This document shows positions 52,970 through 60,991 of a stretch of DNA of 64,000 nt, in pieces. The notes under the pieces were generated by a model. The model did not search any database, had not been told where the DNA came from, and saw only the letters and a program-made list of their open reading frames with translations. A program made the position numbers and the translations under genes. Positions within the stretch are counted from its first letter, which is position 1; each line of letters begins with the position of its first letter. Source of the stretch: Pseudactinotalea terrae (GTDB taxonomy: Bacteria > Actinomycetota > Actinomycetes > Actinomycetales > Beutenbergiaceae); assembly GCF_009733845.1 (NCBI RefSeq), contig NZ_WNXZ01000002.1:248001-312000 (forward strand), read 5' to 3'.

Positions 52970-53583
52970 CGGGCCCTCCTCGAGTCGTGGCGGCGACGGA
53001 CGATCTCCCAATCCTCCCAGGTGTCGATGTCGGCCGCTGCCGAAGCAGGCCCCTCGACCCCGCGCACAGGGAGCGCGGAGAGCAGCCGTCGCGCCGACTG
53101 CCCTGCGGGGTCGCCGAGCGCGGTCAGCGCCGACTCGAGCGAGTCCAGCCGGTAGATCCCCGTCAGCCACTGCGGCCGCCCGTCCTCGTCGAGCAGGTGC
53201 ACACCGGCCTCCTCGGCACCCCCATCCCACGCCGCCGTCAGCGCACCCACGGCCGCGCTCGGGTCGGCGAGGTCGCACGCCAGCACGAGCACCGCCGTCG
53301 AGCCCCCGCCCAACGCGGCGAGCCCGGCCGCGACGCCGGCGACAGGACCACCGAACGGCGGCTCCTCCTGCACCACCGGCACGCCCGGTACCAGCGAGGC
53401 GGGCCCGACCACGACGACCTCGCGGGCCCCGGCCGCCTGCGCGGCGGCCACGACCCGATCGACCAGGCGGGCGCCGTCGAGCAGCAGCGCCGCCTTGTCC
53501 TGCCCGCCGAGCCGGGTGCTGCGACCGCCGGCGAGCACCACGGCGGCGAGCGCGTCAGCGGGTCCAGTCGCCCGACTTGCCAC
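52966..53583 (-). CDS. mobA: Molybdenum cofactor guanylyltransferase
   Basis: Attaches GMP to the molybdenum cofactor to give the bis-MGD type. The 205-residue protein has the nucleotide-binding signature VVLAGGRSTRLGGQDKAAL, PVVQEEPPFGGPVAGVAAGL and the metal-binding Asp in LVLACDLADPS. The ATG at 53583 overlaps the end of moaC by 29 bases. The presence of MobA predicts a DMSO-reductase-family enzyme elsewhere in the genome. Confidence 0.92.
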   Translation of the reverse strand: MASRATGPADALAAVVLAGGRSTRLGGQDKAALLLDGARLVDRVVAAAQAAGAREVVVVGPASLVPGVPVVQEEPPFGGPVAGVAAGLAALGGGSTAVLVLACDLADPSAAVGALTAAWDGGAEEAGVHLLDEDGRPQWLTGIYRLDSLESALTALGDPAGQSARRLLSALPVRGVEGPASAAADIDTWEDWEIVRRRHDSRRAR

Positions 53584-54022
53584 CGGTCTTGGCCTCCAGC
53601 CGCACGTGGGCGATCTCGGTGCCCTTGTCGAGGGCCTTGACCATGTCGACGACGGCGAGCCCCGCCACCGACGCGGCCGTGAGCGCCTCCATCTCGACGC
53701 CGGTGCGGTCGGCGGTCCGCACGGTCGCCCGGATCGCGATGCCCTCGTCGGTGATCTCGAGGTCGACGACGGCGCCGTGCACGCCGATCACGTGCGCGAG
53801 CGGCAGCAGCTCGGGGGTCTTCTTCGCAGCCGCGATCCCGGCGATCCGGGCGACGGCGAGCACGTCGCCCTTGGGTACGGCGTGATCGCGCAGCACCTCG
53901 ACCACATGGGGCGCGCAGAGCACGAGCGCGCTTGCAGTGGCCGATCGCACGGTGGGGGTCTTCTCGGTGACGTCGACCATGCGCGCCGCGCCGGTGCTGT
54001 CGATGTGCGTCAAGTGGTTCAT
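53555..54022 (-). CDS. moaC: Cyclic pyranopterin monophosphate synthase
   Basis: Completes the MoaA reaction, forming cyclic pyranopterin monophosphate. The 155-residue protein has MVDVTEKTPTVRSA, GIAAAKKTPELLPLAH and the C-terminal GVEMEALTAASVAGLAVVDM, with the active-site Lys and His residues of the family. Its ATG overlaps the moeA stop (ATGA). Confidence 0.96.
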   Translation of the reverse strand: MNHLTHIDSTGAARMVDVTEKTPTVRSATASALVLCAPHVVEVLRDHAVPKGDVLAVARIAGIAAAKKTPELLPLAHVIGVHGAVVDLEITDEGIAIRATVRTADRTGVEMEALTAASVAGLAVVDMVKALDKGTEIAHVRLEAKTGGKSGDWTR

Positions 54023-55242
54023 CGTGCGCCCTCCAGGACCTCGACCTCGTCGCCAGCGTCGATCCGCGTCACCTCGGCACGCACCCGCGCCAGACCGTCC
54101 GCGCCGGCCAGGCCACCCACGAGGTGGCTGCCGGACCCGCGCCGGGAGGCCGGATGCACGAGCGGGGTGATGCCGTCGCGGCTGATCGTGACCGGCATGT
54201 ACTGCTCTCGCCCGGCGGGGCTCGACCAGTCCACCGCCGCACGCGCGGGCAGGAACCGCGGCTCGACGTCGCCCTCGCCCGCGAGCCGCCGCAGTGTCGA
54301 CCGCACGAACACCTCGAACGAGACGTACACGCTCACCGGGTTGCCCGGCAGCGTGATCACGAGCGTGCCGTCCTCCAGCCGCCCCGACCCCTGCGGCTTG
54401 CCCGGCTGCATCCGCACCGGGCCGAACCACATGCTGGGCAGCGGCGCGAGCACGGCCTTGACCACGTCGTACGCGCCCACGCTGACGCCGCCGGAGAGGA
54501 TGATGGCGTCGACGTCGGGGGAGAGCCGCGCGAGCACCTCGCGCAGCGCGTCCTCGTCGTCCGGGACCGCGGCGACCCGCACCGCGACGGACCCGGTCTC
54601 GGCCACCGCTGCGGCGAGCACGTGGCTGTTGGACTCCGGGATCTGCCCGAACGCCAGCGGCTGCCCCGGCTCCACCAGCTCGGAGCCGGTCGAGATGACG
54701 GCCACCCGCGGCCGGGCGTGCACCTCGAGCTCGCCGTGCCCGGCTGCCGCCGCTGCGCCCAGGTGCCGCGCGGTCAGGCGGGTCCCGGCCCGCAGCACCA
54801 GGTCGCCGGCCGCGAGGTCGTCGCCCGCGCTGCGCACGTGAGCGCCCAGCGCACGCGCCTCGGTGATCGCCACCGTGCTGGTGCCGCCGTCGGTGGCCTC
54901 GACCGGCACGATCGTGTCGGCCCCGTCGGGCAGCGGTGCCCCGGTCATGATGCGGATCGCCGTGCCCGCGACCAGGGTGAGCCGGTCGGTGCGGCCGGCC
55001 GGCACGTCGTCGGCGACCGGCAGCACGACCGGATGCTCGGTACTCGCCCCCGCGACGTCGTCGGCCCTCACGGCGTAGCCGTCCATCGCCGAGTTGGTGA
55101 ACGGCGGGATCTGCTCGCGAGCGAGCAGATCCTTCGCCAGCACCATCCCGACGGCGTCGCCCAGCTGGGTCCGGACCGTGGCCGTCGGTGTGAGGTCGGC
55201 GAGCAGGCGGGCCCGGTAGTCGTCCGCGGATATCGGGGTCAT
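54019..55242 (-). CDS. moeA: Molybdopterin molybdenumtransferase
   Basis: Inserts molybdenum into adenylylated molybdopterin. The 407-residue protein begins MTPISADDYRARLL. It has the four-domain MoeA plan: FTNSAMDGYAVRADDV, GAPLPDGADTIVPVE, VAVISTGSELVEPGQPL and LSGGVSVGAYDVVK, then the C-terminal domain IV. ATGA overlaps join it to the MoeB-like gene upstream and moaC downstream. Confidence 0.96.
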   Translation of the reverse strand: MTPISADDYRARLLADLTPTATVRTQLGDAVGMVLAKDLLAREQIPPFTNSAMDGYAVRADDVAGASTEHPVVLPVADDVPAGRTDRLTLVAGTAIRIMTGAPLPDGADTIVPVEATDGGTSTVAITEARALGAHVRSAGDDLAAGDLVLRAGTRLTARHLGAAAAAGHGELEVHARPRVAVISTGSELVEPGQPLAFGQIPESNSHVLAAAVAETGSVAVRVAAVPDDEDALREVLARLSPDVDAIILSGGVSVGAYDVVKAVLAPLPSMWFGPVRMQPGKPQGSGRLEDGTLVITLPGNPVSVYVSFEVFVRSTLRRLAGEGDVEPRFLPARAAVDWSSPAGREQYMPVTISRDGITPLVHPASRRGSGSHLVGGLAGADGLARVRAEVTRIDAGDEVEVLEGAR

Positions 55243-56378
55243 GTGCTCGCGCTCTCGGCTGCGGCGGCCCAGGCGGGGTAGCCGCCCACGAGCCAACGGG
55301 CGTCGATGCCGGCGCCGCGGAGCTGGCCGGCGGCCAGCTCGGCGCGCGGGCCGACCCGGCAGTAGGCCACCACGATGCCCTCGCGCGGGATCGAGCGCCG
55401 GCCCACCTCGGTCATCACGTGCGCCAGCGGCACGTGCACGCTTCCGGGGATCGTGCCGCCGGCGAGCTCGAACGGCTCCCGGACGTCGAGGAACGTGATC
55501 GCCAGACCACGCTCGAGCGCGTCGCGAACCTGCGCGACGTCTACGGCATCGTCGGGCGCGGGCTGAGCGAGCGGGGCCGTTGCAGGCGCCGGCTGCCGCG
55601 GCGCGGCAGCGGCGTCGCGCGGGCGCAGCGGCACCTCGGTCCAGCGCTGCTGCAGGCCGTCGAGCACGAGCAGCCGGCCGAGCAGCGGCTCGCCCACGCC
55701 GGTGATCAGCTTGATCGCCTCTGTCGCCATCACCGAGCCCACCTGCCCGGTCAGCGAGCCGAGCACGCCTGCCTCGGCGCACGAGGGGACGGAGCCGGCC
55801 GGTGGCGGGTCCGGGAACAGGTCGCGGAGGGTCACGCCACCGGGCACGGTGCCCTGACGGGACCAGAACACCGAGATCTGCGCGTCGAAACCCAGCACGG
55901 ACCCCCACACGAGCGGGATGCCGAGCTCGGCGCACGCGTCGGAGACCGCGTATCGGGTCTCGAAGGTGTCGGTGCCGTCGAGCACGAGGTCGTAGCCACC
56001 GAGGATCTCGGTGGCGTTGTCCGCGGTGAGGCGTTCGGCGCAGGGTTCGATCACGACGTCCGGCGCGATGTCACGCAGCCGCCGGGTGGCGCTGTCGAGC
56101 TTGGGACGCCCCACGTCCGCGACCCCGTGCAGCACCTGGCGCTGCAGGTTGGTGGTGTCCACGACGTCGTCGTCCACGATCCCGATCGTGCCCACGCCCG
56201 CCGCGGCCAGGTAGAGCAGCGCAGGCGAGCCGAGGCCGCCGGCGCCCATCACGCAGACCCGTGCCGCGAGCAGCCGTCGTTGCGCGATCTCGCCCAGCGC
56301 CGGCAGCAGCAGGTGACGCGAGTAGGTCTCCGCCTGGTCGGGGGTCAGCGGCGGTCCGGGCTCGACGAGCGGTTCCAC
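55239..56378 (-). CDS. moeZ: MoeB/MoeZ-type adenylyltransferase with rhodanese domain
   Basis: Adenylates the C-terminus of MoaD-like carriers and passes sulfur to it. The 379-residue fusion has an E1-like ThiF domain (about 1-250) with VMGAGGLGSPALLYLAAAG and VDTTNLQRQVLHG, and a rhodanese domain (about 285-379) with active-site CRVGPR. The zinc-binding CxxC pairs of typical ThiF/MoeB proteins are not evident; only SVPSCAEAGVLG is seen near the expected crossover loop. The GTG start at 56378 is preceded by TAGCGT at leaderless spacing. It heads the minus-strand cofactor operon. Confidence 0.92.
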   Translation of the reverse strand: MEPLVEPGPPLTPDQAETYSRHLLLPALGEIAQRRLLAARVCVMGAGGLGSPALLYLAAAGVGTIGIVDDDVVDTTNLQRQVLHGVADVGRPKLDSATRRLRDIAPDVVIEPCAERLTADNATEILGGYDLVLDGTDTFETRYAVSDACAELGIPLVWGSVLGFDAQISVFWSRQGTVPGGVTLRDLFPDPPPAGSVPSCAEAGVLGSLTGQVGSVMATEAIKLITGVGEPLLGRLLVLDGLQQRWTEVPLRPRDAAAAPRQPAPATAPLAQPAPDDAVDVAQVRDALERGLAITFLDVREPFELAGGTIPGSVHVPLAHVMTEVGRRSIPREGIVVAYCRVGPRAELAAGQLRGAGIDARWLVGGYPAWAAAAESAST

Positions 56379-56384
56379 ACGCCC

Positions 56385-56390
56385 ACGCTA
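56385..56390 (-). promoter_or_regulatory. -10 box of the moeZ-moeA-moaC-mobA-moaD operon
   Basis: TAGCGT on the minus strand lies 6 bases before the GTG at 56378. Confidence 0.45.
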
Positions 56391-56432
56391 GGCCACATCC
56401 GGCTGCCCCGAGACCGGGGCCCGCTGCCGGGA

Positions 56433-56438
56433 TAGCAT
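56433..56438 (+). promoter_or_regulatory. -10 box for the GlgC-like gene
   Basis: TAGCAT lies 6 bases before the GTG at 56445. It faces the moeZ promoter 42 bases away. Confidence 0.45.
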
Positions 56439-56444
56439 CACGCC

Positions 56445-57692
56445 GTGGCCACGTCCTTGCCCGCGACCCTGCGCACGCTGGCCGTCGTGCAGGCGGGCGG
56501 TGCAGGCAGCCGGATGGAGGTGCTCACCCAGGAGCGCGCGAAGCCGGCGATGCCGGTGGCGGGAACCCACCGGCTGATCGACTTCCCGCTGTCCGTGCTC
56601 GTGGCGAGCAACATCTCCGACGTCTGGGTGAGCGTCCAGTTCCAGTCCGGCACCCTGGACACCTACCTGGCCGGCGGGCGCCCCTGGGACCTGGACCGCA
56701 CTCGCGGTGGCTTCCGCCGCCTGACGCCGGAGCAGGGCTCAGGATCACCGGATGAGGACGGCTTCAGTCAGGGCAACGCCGACGGGCTCTTCCGGATCCG
56801 GGACGACATCCGGGCCTTCGCGCCGGACGTGCTGCTGGTGCTCTCCGCTGACCACCTGTTCAATGTCGACCTGCGCCCGGTCATCTCCCGGCACCTGGAC
56901 CGCGGGGCGGAGTGCACGCTGCTGACCGCCGAGGTCGGCGTCCAGGAGGCGACCCACCAGGTGGTGGTCAGCGCCGGAGCCGACGGCCGGGTCCGCGCCG
57001 TCCGTCCCAAGCCGTCGTCGACAGACATCGGCACCGTCGCATCCGAGATCGTTCTCTACGACCCTGACGTGCTGATCGAGGCGCTGGATCGGCTGCACGC
57101 CCAGCTGCAGGCCGACGGGGCCGACACGGGCCTGGGCGACTTCGCCGAGCACCTGCTGCCCGCGCTGGTGGGTCGAGGACAGGTGTATGCCGAGCCGTTG
57201 CCCGGCTACTGGAAGGACCTGGGCCGGCCGGAGGCCTACCTGCAGGCGCACCGCGACCTGCTGGCGGGTCGGGTGGACGTGTTCAGCCACGCCGACCGCC
57301 CGATCCGGTCCGGCACGACCGAGGGCCCGGCCGCCTGGTTCGGGGACGAGGCCGAGGTCCGCGACGCGATGGTGGCACCGCGCTCCCGGGTGCGCGGCTC
57401 GGTCCGGCGCTCCGTGCTCGGGCCGGGCGTCGAGGTGCAGGCGGGCGCCGTCGTGGAGGACAGCGTGCTGCTGGGTGACACGGTGGTCGAGGCGGGGGCG
57501 ATCATCCGGACCGCCATCGTGGACACCGGCGTCCGGGTCGGGCGCGGTGCACGCGTCGGCGACGCCCCGGCGGGCACACGGCTGACCGACGAGGCGATCA
57601 CGCTCATCGGCCAGGACTGCACGATCCGGCGCGGCGCGGTCGTTCCCGCCGGGGCTCGGCTCGACCCGGGCGCCACCGCGGATCAGACCTAG
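56445..57692 (+). CDS. GlgC-like sugar nucleotidyltransferase
   Basis: A 415-residue protein of the glucose-1-phosphate adenylyltransferase family. The N-terminal nucleotide site is VVQAGGAGSRMEVLTQERAK, followed by MPVAGTHRLIDFPLSVLVAS, LLVLSADHLFNVDLRP and the sugar-binding EPLPGYWKDLGRPEAYL. The C-terminal part is a left-handed beta-helix. It departs from standard GlgC: QAGGAGSRM replaces LAGGxGxRL, and the usual QYKSHSL segment reads VQFQSGTL. Substrate and role in glycogen synthesis are uncertain. Its TAG stop doubles as the next gene's -10 box. Confidence 0.85.
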   Translation: MATSLPATLRTLAVVQAGGAGSRMEVLTQERAKPAMPVAGTHRLIDFPLSVLVASNISDVWVSVQFQSGTLDTYLAGGRPWDLDRTRGGFRRLTPEQGSGSPDEDGFSQGNADGLFRIRDDIRAFAPDVLLVLSADHLFNVDLRPVISRHLDRGAECTLLTAEVGVQEATHQVVVSAGADGRVRAVRPKPSSTDIGTVASEIVLYDPDVLIEALDRLHAQLQADGADTGLGDFAEHLLPALVGRGQVYAEPLPGYWKDLGRPEAYLQAHRDLLAGRVDVFSHADRPIRSGTTEGPAAWFGDEAEVRDAMVAPRSRVRGSVRRSVLGPGVEVQAGAVVEDSVLLGDTVVEAGAIIRTAIVDTGVRVGRGARVGDAPAGTRLTDEAITLIGQDCTIRRGAVVPAGARLDPGATADQT

Positions 57693-57695
57693 ACT
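57690..57695 (+). promoter_or_regulatory. -10 box overlapping the GlgC-like stop codon
   Basis: TAGACT starts with the upstream TAG stop and lies 6 bases before the ATG at 57702. Confidence 0.45.
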
Positions 57696-57701
57696 CGGGC
57701 C

Positions 57702-58121
57702 ATGCCCGCCCTGCGCACGGCCGCCCGCATCGTGCTCGGTGCCGCGATGATCGGTGCCGGGATCGCGCACCTCACCTCCCAACGGCAGGAGTTCGGTGCC
57801 CAGGTGCCGCAGTGGTTCCCCCTGGACGAGGACCTCACGGTGGTCGGGTCCGGGGTCGTGGAGATCGCGCTCGGCGCCTCGTTCATCGCGCTGCCGCGGC
57901 ACGGCAGGCTGATCGGTGGGCTGCTGGCCGCGTTCTACGTGGTGATCTTCCCCGGCAATGTCGCGCAGTACGTCGAGGGCACCGACGCCTTCGGGCTGGA
58001 CACCGATCGCAAGCGCCTGGTGCGGTTGTTCTTCCAGCCGCTGCTGGTGCTGTGGGCGCTGTACGGCGGGGGTTGGCTGCGCCGCGGGCGCGAGGGCAGC
58101 ACCCGGCGGTCGGTCGACTAG
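57702..58121 (+). CDS. DoxX-like membrane protein
   Basis: A 139-residue protein with four hydrophobic segments (near 6-24, 46-60, 68-86 and 108-124), as in DoxX/DoxD-type four-helix proteins. The IARIVLGAAMIGAGIAHL-like opening, G-rich second helix and FFQPLLVLWALY end fit the family. The function of this branch is unknown. Confidence 0.8.
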   Translation: MPALRTAARIVLGAAMIGAGIAHLTSQRQEFGAQVPQWFPLDEDLTVVGSGVVEIALGASFIALPRHGRLIGGLLAAFYVVIFPGNVAQYVEGTDAFGLDTDRKRLVRLFFQPLLVLWALYGGGWLRRGREGSTRRSVD

Positions 58122-58146
58122 CGGCTGGCGGTCTTCGCCCAGCGGC

Positions 58147-58911
58147 TCACCGCGGTGGCATCCGCAGGGCGCCGTCGAGCCGTATCGTCTCGCCGTTGAG
58201 CATCGGGTTCGACACGATGTGTGCGGCCAGTGCGGCGTACTCCTCCGGCTTCCCGAGGCGCGCCGGATGCGGGGTCTGCGCCTCCAGCGCGGCCATCGCC
58301 TCGCTCGGCAGCCCGGCGAGCAACGGTGTCGCGAACGTGCCGGGGGCGATCGAGACGACACGGATCAGGTGCTGGGCGAGGTCCCGCGCCGCCGGGAGCG
58401 TCAGGGCGGCCACGCCGCCCTTCGAGGCGGCGTACGCGGCCTGGCCGACCTGCCCGTCGTATGCCGCGACCGAGGAGGTCATCACGACGACCCCCCGTTC
58501 GCCGTCGACCGGCTCGAGAGCGGCCATCGCCTCGGCGCTCAGCCGCAGCACGTTCGCGGTCCCGACCAGGTTGATGTCGATCACGCGGCGCAGGTCCTCG
58601 AGCGGCAGCACGCCGCGCTTGCCGAGGAGCCGCCCCGGCGTCGCCACGCCCGCGCACGTGACGGCGATCCTGAGGTCGCCGAGATCGCTCGCGCGCTCGA
58701 CGGCGGCGCGCACCTCGTCCTCGTCGCGCACGTCCGCCGGCACGAAGGTGGCGCGCTCGCCGAGAGCTTCCACCAGGGCCGCCCCGGGGGAGCCCGGGAG
58801 GTCGAGAACCACCACCGATGCGCCGTCCGCATGAAGCCGACTCGCGGTCGCTGCCCCCAGACCTGACGCACCGCCGCTGACCAGCGCTACGGTATGAGGT
58901 GTGATGTGCAT
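58147..58911 (-). CDS. Short-chain dehydrogenase/reductase (HSD10-like)
   Basis: A 254-residue NAD(P)-dependent oxidoreductase. The cofactor loop is [13 protein letters not shown], the acidic VVLDLPG end suggests NAD preference, the structural motif is CAGVA, and the catalytic residues lie in MTSSVAAY...YAASKGG (Ser, Tyr, Lys). The C-terminal [18 protein letters not shown] is typical of 3-hydroxyacyl-CoA dehydrogenase type 2. The ATG at 58911 lies in a palindrome, with TACCGT 7 bases upstream. Confidence 0.92.
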   Translation of the reverse strand: MHITPHTVALVSGGASGLGAATASRLHADGASVVVLDLPGSPGAALVEALGERATFVPADVRDEDEVRAAVERASDLGDLRIAVTCAGVATPGRLLGKRGVLPLEDLRRVIDINLVGTANVLRLSAEAMAALEPVDGERGVVVMTSSVAAYDGQVGQAAYAASKGGVAALTLPAARDLAQHLIRVVSIAPGTFATPLLAGLPSEAMAALEAQTPHPARLGKPEEYAALAAHIVSNPMLNGETIRLDGALRMPPR

Positions 58912-58920
58912 AACATGCAC
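58906..58920. promoter_or_regulatory. Palindrome on the SDR start codon
   Basis: GTGCAT-AAC-ATGCAC is a perfect 6+3+6 palindrome covering the SDR start codon and part of its predicted -10 to +1 region; a possible operator. Confidence 0.4.
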
Positions 58921-59027
58921 GGTACGGGGTGAGCTGCGTGACCCGCATCTCTCGATTGGATAAGCCGCCATCATGGCTGTAGCGTCAATGACTGAGTGAC
59001 CGCTAGCAAGCCGCAAAGGGGAAAGTC

Positions 59028-59759
59028 GTGTCCGCTCGCGAGGTGCGCACGAGGCTTCGCGCACGCGTGACGGCGCTGGGTTACCGGCAGCTGGAGTCGC
59101 GGGGCGAGGCCGATGCCTTCGTCGACGCCGAGACAGGTCACCGTGCAGCCGTCGTGCCGTTCCCACGCTGGGGTCGGCGCATCGACATCCTCACGGTCGA
59201 GTCGAGCTATCCGCTGCCGCAGGGCGGTCAGGCCATCGCCTTCCGCCTCGACGTCGGGAGCCAGGTCCATCCGGAGGGTGCGTCGGTCCCCGGGCGCTGG
59301 AACGCTCAGCAGATGCAGACGCTCTGCGACGACGTCGTGATCCCGTACCTCGAGCGCGCTCGTCACCCGCACGACGTTCTCGACATGCTGCTCGACGGCG
59401 AGGTCCGGCCGCCCGGCTCGGCTGCCGCGCCCGCGGTGCTGCAGCACGGCTACTTCCTCGCGAAGTGGTGGGGTCTGGCCGATCGGGTGTGCGCGTTGCG
59501 CGACGTCGCTGAGGTGCTTCCCGCCGCCGAACGCGTACAGCTCCAGCACGCGCCCTGGGGTCGGACCGAGCTCGCCGAGGTGCTGTGGTTCGGCCGTGAC
59601 CTTCCCGAACCGCCCGAGCGGCTCCCCTGGGGGCCAGGGGATCAGGGCGATCCCCGCGCGGAGCGGTGGTTGCGTGACACGGGGCGCTACCACCCGGAGC
59701 TGGTCGAGGCCGAGGGCGGGGCGGCGCCCCAGCAGGTGCAGAGCCCGCGAACCGTCTAG
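59028..59759 (+). CDS. Unknown cytoplasmic protein
   Basis: A 243-residue soluble protein with no signal peptide, membrane helix or family motif that I recognise. It starts with a basic helix ([20 protein letters not shown]) and contains [17 protein letters not shown] and [19 protein letters not shown]-like helices; it resembles DUF4304-type proteins only loosely. GGGGAAAG precedes the GTG at 59028. It converges on the lacI-type gene, sharing the palindrome CTAG as overlapping stop codons. Confidence 0.72.
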   Translation: MSAREVRTRLRARVTALGYRQLESRGEADAFVDAETGHRAAVVPFPRWGRRIDILTVESSYPLPQGGQAIAFRLDVGSQVHPEGASVPGRWNAQQMQTLCDDVVIPYLERARHPHDVLDMLLDGEVRPPGSAAAPAVLQHGYFLAKWWGLADRVCALRDVAEVLPAAERVQLQHAPWGRTELAEVLWFGRDLPEPPERLPWGPGDQGDPRAERWLRDTGRYHPELVEAEGGAAPQQVQSPRTV

Positions 59760-60772
59760 GTCGCTGAGTCGTCCGTGGAGGCTCGCAGCACGAGGCGCGG
59801 CGGCACCAGCTCGACGCCGGAGTGGGGGCGTCCGGCGATCGCGTCGAGCAGGCGTTCTGCAGCGATGCGACCCACCTCGGTGAGCGAGGTGTCCACGGTC
59901 GTGAGCGGTGGGCGCGCACCGGTCGCGATGATCTCCCAGTTGTCCGTGCCGATCACAGCGATGTCGTGCGGGACGTTCCGCCCGCCCTCGCGCAGGCCGT
60001 CGGTCACGCCGCGTGCGAGCAGGTCGCTGCCGCAGTAGATCGCGTCGACATCGGGGTGGGCGCGGAGCAGCATCTGCGCAGCCTGCCGGCCCCAGTCCTC
60101 GCCCCAGCCGCCGAAGTAGGCAGGAGCGACGAGCTGGGCGCCACCCGCAGCGAGCGCCTGCTCCAGCCCTGTGAGCCGTTCCCGCGCGGCATCGAAGCGC
60201 TCCGGCCCCGTGATGTGCGCGATCCGCGTGCGGCCCATCCGGAGGAAATGCTCGCCTGCCACCCGGCCCACGGCCTGGTCGTCGACGACGATCGAGCAGT
60301 CCCGGGGGTTCGCCGAGGGGGTGAGCGCGTAGACGACAGGGGTGCCCGGCTCGACGGTGAGCGGCTGCCTGATGTTCGAGCTTCGCCCGGTCACGATGAA
60401 CCCGTCCACCCGGCGCCCCTGCAGCACGTCGATGTAGTGCTTCTCACGGATCGGGTCGTCGCGGCTGTCGCACAGGAACACCGAGATGCGGCCGGCGCCG
60501 AGCGCGTCCTCGGCGCCGAGCATGACCGGCACGCTGAACCGCTCGAAGCTGTCGGTGGTGATCATGCCCACGGTGTAGCTGCGTCGCTCGAAGACGCTCC
60601 GCGCGAGCTCGTTCGGCCGGAAGCCGGTCTCGGCCGCGGCCGCGAGGATCCGCTGGCGGGTCTGGGCGCTGATCTGCCCCGTGCCGTTGAGCGCCTTCGA
60701 GACCGTGCCGGGGGAGACCCCGGCGCGCGCGGCGACATCACGGATCGTGGTTCTCCGTTGTCCGTCGGTCAC
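59756..60772 (-). CDS. LacI-family regulator of the GH127/ABC cluster
   Basis: A 338-residue repressor with an N-terminal HTH and hinge (TTIRDVAARAGVSPGTVSKA, 8-27, then LNGTGQISAQTRQRI) and a periplasmic-binding-protein-like sensor domain (VDGFIVTGRSS, AVIGTDNWEI, PPLTTVDTSLTEVGRIAAERL). AAGGAG lies 5 bases before the GTG at 60772. It diverges from the GH127 gene and probably controls it. A TTTCCGGAAA palindrome overlaps its own predicted -10 box, suggesting autorepression. Confidence 0.93.
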   Translation of the reverse strand: MTDGQRRTTIRDVAARAGVSPGTVSKALNGTGQISAQTRQRILAAAAETGFRPNELARSVFERRSYTVGMITTDSFERFSVPVMLGAEDALGAGRISVFLCDSRDDPIREKHYIDVLQGRRVDGFIVTGRSSNIRQPLTVEPGTPVVYALTPSANPRDCSIVVDDQAVGRVAGEHFLRMGRTRIAHITGPERFDAARERLTGLEQALAAGGAQLVAPAYFGGWGEDWGRQAAQMLLRAHPDVDAIYCGSDLLARGVTDGLREGGRNVPHDIAVIGTDNWEIIATGARPPLTTVDTSLTEVGRIAAERLLDAIAGRPHSGVELVPPRLVLRASTDDSAT

Positions 60773-60787
60773 CGCTGCTCCTTCCCG

Positions 60788-60801
60788 GGTTTCCGGAAAC
60801 C
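60788..60801. promoter_or_regulatory. LacI-type operator over the lacI promoter
   Basis: GGTTTCCGGAAACC is a perfect 14-base palindrome with a central CG, as in LacI/GalR sites. It overlaps a minus-strand TAAGGT (60804-60799), the likely -10 box of the regulator gene. Confidence 0.65.
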
Positions 60802-60889
60802 TTAGCCCGTACCCATCGCTCTGGAGGCCATTGCCGGGGTGCCTGCCAGACGCGCCGGCGGAACCCGACAAGGAAACAACGGAAACATG

Positions 60890-60918
60890 TTGCATCGCCG
60901 TTGCCGACGTGTCAGCAT
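60890..60918 (+). promoter_or_regulatory. Promoter of the GH127 gene
   Basis: TTGCAT (60890-60895), a 17-base spacer and CAGCAT (60913-60918) form a promoter for the gene at 60992. GGAAACATGTTGCA (60881-60894), a second LacI-like site with core AACATGTT, covers its -35 region. Confidence 0.55.
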
Positions 60919-60927
60919 GGCTGACAC
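60909..60927. promoter_or_regulatory. Inverted repeat on the GH127 -10/+1 region
   Basis: GTGTCAGC-ATG-GCTGACAC is perfect over 8-base arms and covers the predicted -10 box. The half-sites match those of the inverted repeat upstream of msiK (11171-11190). Confidence 0.65.
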
Positions 60928-60991
60928 CACCCGCCGACGCCGGCGAGGAAACGGCGTCGTCGTCGCACGATCCGCATCATCGAGGAGCCTC

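Noticed and set aside
60839-60991. N-terminal extension of the GH127 protein
   Set aside because: The extra 51 residues are Arg-rich and overlap the predicted promoter and operators; GAGGAG supports the GTG at 60992.
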